DNA from: Pseudarthrobacter siccitolerans
GTDB taxonomy: Bacteria; Actinomycetota; Actinomycetes; Actinomycetales; Micrococcaceae
DNA: 64,000 bases
NCBI RefSeq assembly: GCF_001046895.1
Contig: NZ_CAQI01000053.1
Location: 186,001-250,000, forward strand
Reading direction: 5' to 3'
Below the pieces are notes generated by a model. That model worked only from the letters and a program-made list of their open reading frames with translations. It was not told the DNA's origin and made no database searches. The stretch's first letter is position 1; every line of letters begins with the position of its first letter. Shown here in pieces: positions 58,780 through 64,000 of the stretch. A program made the translations under genes and the position numbers.

Positions 58780-58813
58780 CGGGGCTCGGTGCGTGTCCTA
58801 AACCCGTGTGATC

Positions 58814-59074
58814 CTAGGACGAGTGTGGCATCTGCGGCCGGCTGGTGCGGTGGACCGCCGTCACGGCAGCCCCCTGCCCCATGCGGCCATGGCCGGATCC
58901 GCGTTCCTTGGGGTGCCGCCGCTTCCCGTTGCCATCAGGCCACGTTCCCGGGGCGCCCGCACCCGTCGGGGCCACCGGAGCTGCGGCCCCGGGCATGTCC
59001 GGGGCTTTCATTGCCTGCGCCAGGTGGTCGGCCACCTCCGGGGCCAGTTTCTTTCCAGTCATGTCGTCAGCCAT
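58814..59074 (-). CDS. Hypothetical small protein
   Basis: An 86-residue protein beginning MADDMTGKKLAPEVADHLAQ, followed by a Pro/Gly/Ala-rich low-complexity part (MPGAAAPVAPTGAGAPGTWP) and a basic, His-rich tail. The ATG lies behind AAAGGAAG, which supports translation. I recognise no family. It converges on ligD and could be a small nucleoid- or stress-related protein, but nothing proves that. Confidence 0.55.
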   Translation of the reverse strand: MADDMTGKKLAPEVADHLAQAMKAPDMPGAAAPVAPTGAGAPGTWPDGNGKRRHPKERGSGHGRMGQGAAVTAVHRTSRPQMPHSS

Positions 59075-59620
59075 CTGTTCTTCCTTTCCACGATGAAACG
59101 AAGTGTTACCAAAAGTGAGGCCGCCGGGGCCTTATTCGCGATGGGCGGCCGGCAATGGCCTGGCCGCAGGCGTCCGCCCGCCTTTAAGAAAGTGTTCCCA
59201 TGGCACAACCTTAGGGAAGCGCCGGGCCCCTGTGAACCCCTCAAGGGCCGTCGGGATGAGGGGCGCCATGCGGCGAGGACGACGCCGGCCCCCGCATGCC
59301 GGCCCGGACAGCCTTCGCAGGTGGTCCGGAAAACCGTGGCGGCCGTCACGATTAGCCGCCGGGAGCGCGCCAAAAGCGGCTGCCGCCGTCGTACTTGCGA
59401 AAAAATTCGGTAACGATTGCGCGGTGCCCCGCCATTCCCTGTGCTGGCGCGGGAAAAGCGGGAAAAAGATACCGGCCAAACCGTCCTGAAAGGTGCCGAA
59501 AAGGGTTGATCCTACGGCATAAAACGGGCGGGCGCCATGGGTTTCGCGTAAAATTGAAGGCCTGCCCGGAGCGGGGCAGCTACAAGTCGCAAGCAAATGA
59601 CCTCCACAGGAGTTGCCCAA
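59075..59620. other. Long intergenic region upstream of an MHS transporter
   Basis: These 546 bp contain only short, overlapping open frames without ribosome sites. Near the gene, TAAAAT (59549-59554) is a good -10 hexamer. CTGCCC-ggagcg-GGGCAG (59562-59579) would form a small hairpin near the 5' end of the message. The upstream 400 bp hold nothing I can name. Confidence 0.4.
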
Positions 59621-61231
59621 ATGCCCACAGACCGAAGCATCACCGACTCTTCCGCAGGCACCTACAGCGCCTCCGGAACCAACCCAGCAACACCCCCCGG
59701 CACCCCACCCGCGGCTGCCAAGGCACCACGGAAGCCCATCAAACTGGGCCGCCGCCGGCTCAAGGAGTCGGACGTCAACGTGGTGAACCAGCCCATGCTC
59801 AAGAAGGCACTGGGCGGAACCATCGTGGGCAACACCATGGAATGGTACGACGTAGGCGTTTTCGGCTACCTCATCACCACCATGGGCCCGGTCTTCCTGC
59901 CGGAATCAGATCCCACCACCCAAACCCTGTTCCTGCTCGGAACGTTCGCCGCAACGTTTATCGCCCGCCCGCTCGGCGGCGTGATCTTCGGCTGGCTTGG
60001 CGACAAGGTGGGCCGGCAGAAGATCCTCGCCACCACTTTGATGATCATGGCGGCAAGCACTTTTGCCATCGGACTCCTCCCCGGCTACGCGCAGATCGGC
60101 CTGTGGGCAGCAGGCCTGCTGGTCCTGCTGAAGATCGTCCAAGGCTTCTCCACCGGCGGTGAATACGCCGGTGCCACCACCTTCGTGAGCGAGTACGCCC
60201 CGGACAAGCGCCGCGGCTTCTTCGCCAGCTTCCTGGATATGGGCAGCTACTTCGGCTTCGCCCTCGGCGCCGCCCTGGTCTCCGTGCTGCAGCTGACCCT
60301 GGGCCAGGGTGCGATGGAAGAGTGGGGCTGGCGCATCCCGTTCCTTGTGGCCGGTCCGCTGGGCCTGATCGCGATCTACTTCCGGAGCAAGATCGAGGAA
60401 TCCCCGCAATTCCAGGCCACCCTGGACGCGCAGGAAGACCTCGCCAAGCACGCCGCCGCAACCGACGAGGCAACGGCAAAGGGCCCGGTAGGAATCGTAA
60501 AGGCTTACTGGCGCTCGATCATTGTGGCGATGGTCCTGGTGGCCGCCGCCAACACCGCCGGCTATGCGCTGACGTCCTACATGCCCACCTACCTCACGGA
60601 GTCCAAGGGCTACGACGAGGTGCACGGCACCCTGCTGACCATCCCCGTCCTGGTGGTGATGAGCCTGTGCATACCGCTGACCGGCAAGCTGTCCGACCGG
60701 ATCGGCCGCCGGCCCGTGCTGTGGATCGGTGCGCTGAGCACAGTTGTCCTGGCCGCCCCGGCCTTTATGCTGATCGGCGTCGGCGAGATCTGGTCCACAC
60801 TGTCCGGCCTTGCGCTCATCGCGTTCCCGGTGACGTTCTACGTGGCCAACCTGGCCTCGGCCCTCCCGGCCCAGTTCCCCACGTCCAGCCGCTACGGCGC
60901 CATGGGTATCGCCTACAACTTCTCGGTGGCCATCTTCGGCGGCACCACGCCGTTCATCGTGGCGGCCCTGATCAGCGCCACCGGCAACGACATGATGCCT
61001 GCCTACTACCTCATGGGCACCTCACTGGTGGGCGCCGTCGCCATCTACTTCCTGAAGGAATCGGCCCAGCGGCCCCTGCCCGGCTCAATGCCCAGCGTGG
61101 ACACCCAGGCTGAGGCCCGCGAACTGGTGGCTACCCAGGACGAGAACCCGCTGATCGACCTGGACGAGCTCCCGTTCGAGACCCAGGACATCACCGATTC
61201 AAAAGCCGAAAAGGTTCCCGCCCAGGTCTAG
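59621..61231 (+). CDS. MFS transporter, MHS family (ProP-like)
   Basis: A 536-residue, 12-helix symporter. It has GTIVGNTMEWYDVGVFGYLI, ARPLGGVIFGWLGDKVGRQK and GFSTGGEYAGATTFVSEYAP, the metabolite:H+ symporter hallmarks closest to ProP (proline/glycine betaine). A Pro/Thr-rich N-terminal tail (about 45 residues) and an acidic C-terminal tail are cytosolic. ATG 59621 follows AGGAG by nine bases; an ATG eight codons earlier lacks one. Osmolyte uptake is the likely role. Confidence 0.9.
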   Translation: MPTDRSITDSSAGTYSASGTNPATPPGTPPAAAKAPRKPIKLGRRRLKESDVNVVNQPMLKKALGGTIVGNTMEWYDVGVFGYLITTMGPVFLPESDPTTQTLFLLGTFAATFIARPLGGVIFGWLGDKVGRQKILATTLMIMAASTFAIGLLPGYAQIGLWAAGLLVLLKIVQGFSTGGEYAGATTFVSEYAPDKRRGFFASFLDMGSYFGFALGAALVSVLQLTLGQGAMEEWGWRIPFLVAGPLGLIAIYFRSKIEESPQFQATLDAQEDLAKHAAATDEATAKGPVGIVKAYWRSIIVAMVLVAAANTAGYALTSYMPTYLTESKGYDEVHGTLLTIPVLVVMSLCIPLTGKLSDRIGRRPVLWIGALSTVVLAAPAFMLIGVGEIWSTLSGLALIAFPVTFYVANLASALPAQFPTSSRYGAMGIAYNFSVAIFGGTTPFIVAALISATGNDMMPAYYLMGTSLVGAVAIYFLKESAQRPLPGSMPSVDTQAEARELVATQDENPLIDLDELPFETQDITDSKAEKVPAQV

Positions 61232-61430
61232 CGGCCACCAGCAGCCCACGCTCCCAAGGCCCGTCCAGCGCAGCTTCCACAAAAGCGCGCGGGGCGGGCC
61301 TTTGCCGTGCCGCGCCCGATGTCGTTTTGTTTCCCCGGGACACGTCAGGAAATGCCGGCAGGCGGCGCCCGATGATACTTTCCAAAGGGACCTTGAAGGG
61401 GACCCGGAATACAGGCAGGGACGGTGCGGC

Positions 61431-62519
61431 ATGAGGCTTCTGATGGAGCAAATGCGCGCCCTCCACCGGCTGGAGCCCGCAAACCGCGACCACCTCGCCG
61501 CCCTGCGCGTCGCCATCAGCGTCGCCGTCCCCTCGCTCCTCCTCCTGGCCGCCGGCCGGACCGACCTCATCATGTACGCCGTCTTCGGCGCCCTGACCGG
61601 GATGTACGGCCGCTCGGAACCGCACCAGCTCCGCTTCCTGCACCAGTGCCAGGCCGCGGTGGTCCTGTTGGGCGGCGTGACGGCAGGCCTCCTGCTGTCC
61701 GTCAACCACCTGCAGTCCTGGTGGCTTGTCGCCGTGGAAGCGGTCCTGGCCGGCGTCGGATCGGTCTTCGCCGACAGGGTGCGGCTCAAGCCGAACGGGC
61801 CGTTCTTTGGCATCCTGGCGCTGGGAGCCTGCGCCTCGGTCCCCGTACCAGTTCCCTGGTACCTGGCCCTGCTCATTGCGGCCGGCTCAGCTGCTTTTTC
61901 CCTGCTGGTGGGTTTCGGCGGCTGGGTCCGGCACAGATCCTGGCAGCGGGGTACCGCCCGGACCCCGGCGGCCCAGCCCGCCGGCCGGCGCGGGTTGCTG
62001 GTGCACGCCGCACGGTACGTGCTCGCCGTGGGGGCCGCCGGTACCGTGGGGGTCCTCAGCGGCAGCGGCCACCCGCACTGGGCCATGGCCGCCGCAGCCG
62101 TTCCCCTGGCCGGCGCCGACCTGCCCAGCAGCGTCCGGCGGGGCATCCACCGCATCGTCGGAACGTTTGTGGGGCTGGCCGTCACCGCCGTCGTCCTTCT
62201 TCCCGGGCCGTGGACCCTGGCGGGCCTGTTTCCCGGGCAGCAAGCGGTGCTGCTGGCCCTCCTGGTGATCCTGTTCCAGTTCACCACGGAGCTGTTTATG
62301 GCCCGCCACTACGGCCTGGCGATGGTCTCCTTTACGCCGGTGATCCTGCTGATGACCCAGCTCGCCGCACCGATCGACCCCGCGGTCCTGATCCTGGAAC
62401 GCGGCGTGGAGACCCTGGTGGGCGCGCTGGTGGGCATCGCAGTGGTGGCCGCGGTGCGGCGGGCAGGATCACGGACTGTTGCTGCCCTCATCGGGCTTCC
62501 GCGGCGGGCCCGCCACTAG
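61431..62519 (+). CDS. FUSC-like integral membrane protein
   Basis: A 362-residue protein with two sets of hydrophobic helices, as in the FUSC/aromatic-acid exporter group: LAALRVAISVAVPSLLLLAA and LIMYAVFGALTGMYG at the start, and PHWAMAAAAVPLAGADLPSS near residue 220, then HRIVGTFVGLAVTAVVLLP. The substrate is unknown. ATG 61431 was chosen because homology-like sequence starts there, though its ribosome site is weak. It overlaps the convergent SDR by 51 bp. Confidence 0.82.
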   Translation: MRLLMEQMRALHRLEPANRDHLAALRVAISVAVPSLLLLAAGRTDLIMYAVFGALTGMYGRSEPHQLRFLHQCQAAVVLLGGVTAGLLLSVNHLQSWWLVAVEAVLAGVGSVFADRVRLKPNGPFFGILALGACASVPVPVPWYLALLIAAGSAAFSLLVGFGGWVRHRSWQRGTARTPAAQPAGRRGLLVHAARYVLAVGAAGTVGVLSGSGHPHWAMAAAAVPLAGADLPSSVRRGIHRIVGTFVGLAVTAVVLLPGPWTLAGLFPGQQAVLLALLVILFQFTTELFMARHYGLAMVSFTPVILLMTQLAAPIDPAVLILERGVETLVGALVGIAVVAAVRRAGSRTVAALIGLPRRARH

Positions 62520-63278
62520 TTTCGCCGGGGCTATCCGCGCCAGCGCAGCGACCAGTTTGTAGCGTTTGGTGGGGATGGAAACGGCTTTGCCCCGGGCATT
62601 GTCCGCCAGCCCTTCCCGGACCACGCGCCCCGGGCGCAGCCAGGTCCAGGATGGAACCACGGACTTGTCCATGCCCATGCGGTCGTGGAATTCGGTGTGG
62701 ACAAAGCCCGGACACACCGCCGTGACTTTTACGCCCCGCGGACCGTAGGCGAGGTTGGCCCATCGGCTGAAGCTCACCATCCACGCCTTCGCCGCGGAAT
62801 ACGTGCCCCGCGGCAGGAAGGCGGCGATGCTGGCCACGTTGATGATCCGCCCCTCGCCTCGGTCCAGCATGCCCTTCAGGGCGGCATGCGCCAGCAGCAT
62901 GGACGTTTCCACATGCAGCTTCAGGTGCAGTTTCTCCTCGGAGACGGGGTTGTCCTCGAAGTTGTGCAGCAGACCGATGCCCGCGTTGTTGACCAGGATT
63001 CCCACCGGCCGCAGGGGATCGGACAAGCGTCCGACGACGGCGGCCACGTCCGCGTCGTCCGTCAGGTCCGCGGGAAGCGCCTCAGCCGTGATTCCGTAGC
63101 GCCGTTCCAGGCCCGCCGCTGCTTCCTCGAGGCGGGCCCGGTCCCGCGCCACCAGCACGAGGTTGTAGCCCTGGGCAGCGAGCTGGCGTGCGAACTCGGC
63201 GCCCAGGCCTGCACTTGCCCCGGTAACCAGGGCCGTAGTTCCGGAAATCGAAGTTGGTCCGGAGATATCTGGGGTCAT
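62469..63278 (-). CDS. Short-chain dehydrogenase/reductase
   Basis: A 269-residue SDR. It has VTGASAGLGAEFARQLAAQG (cofactor site), LVNNAGIGLL, INVASIAAFLPRGTYSAAKA (catalytic Ser, Tyr and Lys) and VCPGFVHTEFHDRMGM. It belongs to the DltE/YohF-like reductases of unknown substrate. TAGGCT lies exactly six bases before the ATG and no ribosome site is visible, so the mRNA is probably leaderless. Its last 51 bp overlap the end of the FUSC-like gene on the other strand. Confidence 0.9.
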   Translation of the reverse strand: MTPDISGPTSISGTTALVTGASAGLGAEFARQLAAQGYNLVLVARDRARLEEAAAGLERRYGITAEALPADLTDDADVAAVVGRLSDPLRPVGILVNNAGIGLLHNFEDNPVSEEKLHLKLHVETSMLLAHAALKGMLDRGEGRIINVASIAAFLPRGTYSAAKAWMVSFSRWANLAYGPRGVKVTAVCPGFVHTEFHDRMGMDKSVVPSWTWLRPGRVVREGLADNARGKAVSIPTKRYKLVAALARIAPAKLVAGPPRKPDEGSNSP

Positions 63279-63327
63279 GGTGCCAGCCTAGCCGTGCACC
63301 TTTCCGCCAGTCCTTCTTCCCGTTGTT

Positions 63328-64000
63328 TTACCCCGCGAACCTCGCCAAGGGATTCGCGAGGCGGCCGGCCATTTGGAGCCCGCCGGAGGGATCCGCCAGG
63401 TCCAGCATCTGCTGGTTGTTGCGGAGCTGGAGCCGGTTCAAACAGGACAGTTCGAAATCCTCCGCAAACAGGTCGTGGCGCGCGAACTGGTCCGAGAATT
63501 CCGGATGCTGCCCCTGGTAGTCGCGGATGCTGGCGGCAGCGGTCCGCCAGAACTCCTCCTGGCTGACCTTGCCGTCCTCCGCCAGGAGTGCGGCCAGGAA
63601 ACGGAAGATGCAGTCGAAGATGTCCGTGAAGATCGCCAGCACCTTTTCCCCGTCCGGGATGTCCGCCTTGATCCGGGACACCTCCTCCGGAAGGTCCAGC
63701 CGGTCCCCCATCACCACAATCTCCTCGGCAATGTCCTTCATGACGGCCCGCACCGGCACCCCGTCTTCGAGGATGAGGATCACATTCTCACCATGCGGCA
63801 TAAAAGCCAGCTCATACTTGAAGAGGCAGTGGACCAGCGGGACCAGGTAGGCCTCGAAGTACCGCCGGAGCCAGTCCGCGGGGGCCAGTCCGGACCGCTC
63901 GATCAGCGCCGAAACCATCGGTTTCCCTTCGGCGTCCACATGCAGCAGCGAGGCCATCGTGGCCAGCTGCTGGCCTTCCTGCAGCAGCGGAAGCGGGCTT
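63328..64000 (-). CDS. IucA/IucC-family siderophore synthetase, C-terminal part
   Basis: The reading frame is open to the window edge; 223 codons plus the stop are present. They match the C-terminal domain of NRPS-independent siderophore synthetases: VHCLFKYELAFMPHGENVIL, EDGVPVRAVMKDIAEEI, and the FhuF-like end LNRLQLRNNQQMLDLADP. These enzymes condense citrate or hydroxamate units with ATP. In Arthrobacter-type genomes a DesD-like desferrioxamine synthetase is most likely, but the N-terminal part is needed to decide. The gene begins to the right of the window. Confidence 0.9.
   Translation of the reverse strand, partial: SPLPLLQEGQQLATMASLLHVDAEGKPMVSALIERSGLAPADWLRRYFEAYLVPLVHCLFKYELAFMPHGENVILILEDGVPVRAVMKDIAEEIVVMGDRLDLPEEVSRIKADIPDGEKVLAIFTDIFDCIFRFLAALLAEDGKVSQEEFWRTAAASIRDYQGQHPEFSDQFARHDLFAEDFELSCLNRLQLRNNQQMLDLADPSGGLQMAGRLANPLARFAG

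Noticed and set aside
59540..59600. A tRNA or structured small RNA upstream of the MHS transporter
   Set aside because: Only a 6-bp hairpin is visible and no cloverleaf or CCA-end pattern can be drawn.

Overview
The window is high-GC, densely coded DNA from an actinobacterium, most probably Micrococcaceae (an Arthrobacter- or Pseudarthrobacter-like soil organism). The reasons are the gene families (a Ku/LigD pair with LigD in the Pol-PE-Lig order, DUF3618 with Holin-X, DUF6458, an IclR-linked hut cluster), the frequent GTG and TTG starts, and many starts that lack a Shine-Dalgarno but have a -10-like hexamer six bases upstream. No tRNA, rRNA, transposase, integrase, prophage or CRISPR array was found. 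The genus is an inference; no 16S or marker comparison was possible.

Layout. 1-3.5 kb: histidine degradation (hutH cut by the window edge, hutU, an IclR regulator). 3.7-10.7 kb: small enzymes and regulators, including a frameshifted zinc-type oxidoreductase, an APC amino-acid permease, a LysE exporter and a divergent HxlR/QorB-like redox pair. 10.7-14 kb: a hydroxybutyrate-type dehydrogenase and MHS transporter divergent from a LysR regulator. 14-24.9 kb: the most striking block, a tightly overlapped leftward operon with the full kit for a nucleotide-activated heptose (gmhA-, gmhB- and two hldE-like genes), a family 9 heptosyltransferase, two further glycosyltransferases, an SDR, an aldehyde dehydrogenase and a spermidine-synthase-like protein. 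Such gene sets are best known from LPS core synthesis, which a Gram-positive lacks.

25-33 kb: a general-stress neighbourhood with a SigB/SigF-type sigma factor, an NAD-dependent epimerase, a membrane coiled-coil protein, a three-gene LEA-like/Holin-X/DUF3618 operon, a YihY/BrkB protein, CsbD and Dps. Several of these share a quasi-palindrome, RTAAGNNTGCTTAY, placed 50-75 bp before their starts. 33-44 kb: mostly housekeeping and accessory genes (O-methyltransferase, thiamine-binding protein, TetR, AzlCD, DoxX-like, CoA transferase, GDPD, DUF445, PxpA, MFS). 44-48.5 kb: a GH65 disaccharide phosphorylase with a beta-phosphoglucomutase behind a LacI-type operator, then a broken esterase. 49-53.5 kb: a fructose PTS operon (DeoR regulator, FruK, FruA, HPr). 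53.5-59 kb: a methyltransferase/SRPBCC pair and the bacterial NHEJ pair ku and ligD. 59-64 kb: an MHS/ProP-type transporter, a FUSC-like membrane protein, an SDR, and the C-terminal part of an IucA/IucC siderophore synthetase cut by the right edge.

Two genes are broken (4833-5808 and 47822-48455). Two copies of a perfect 22-bp inverted repeat with a 19-nt loop (10679-10741 and 49011-49073) differ by one base that is compensated on the other arm.
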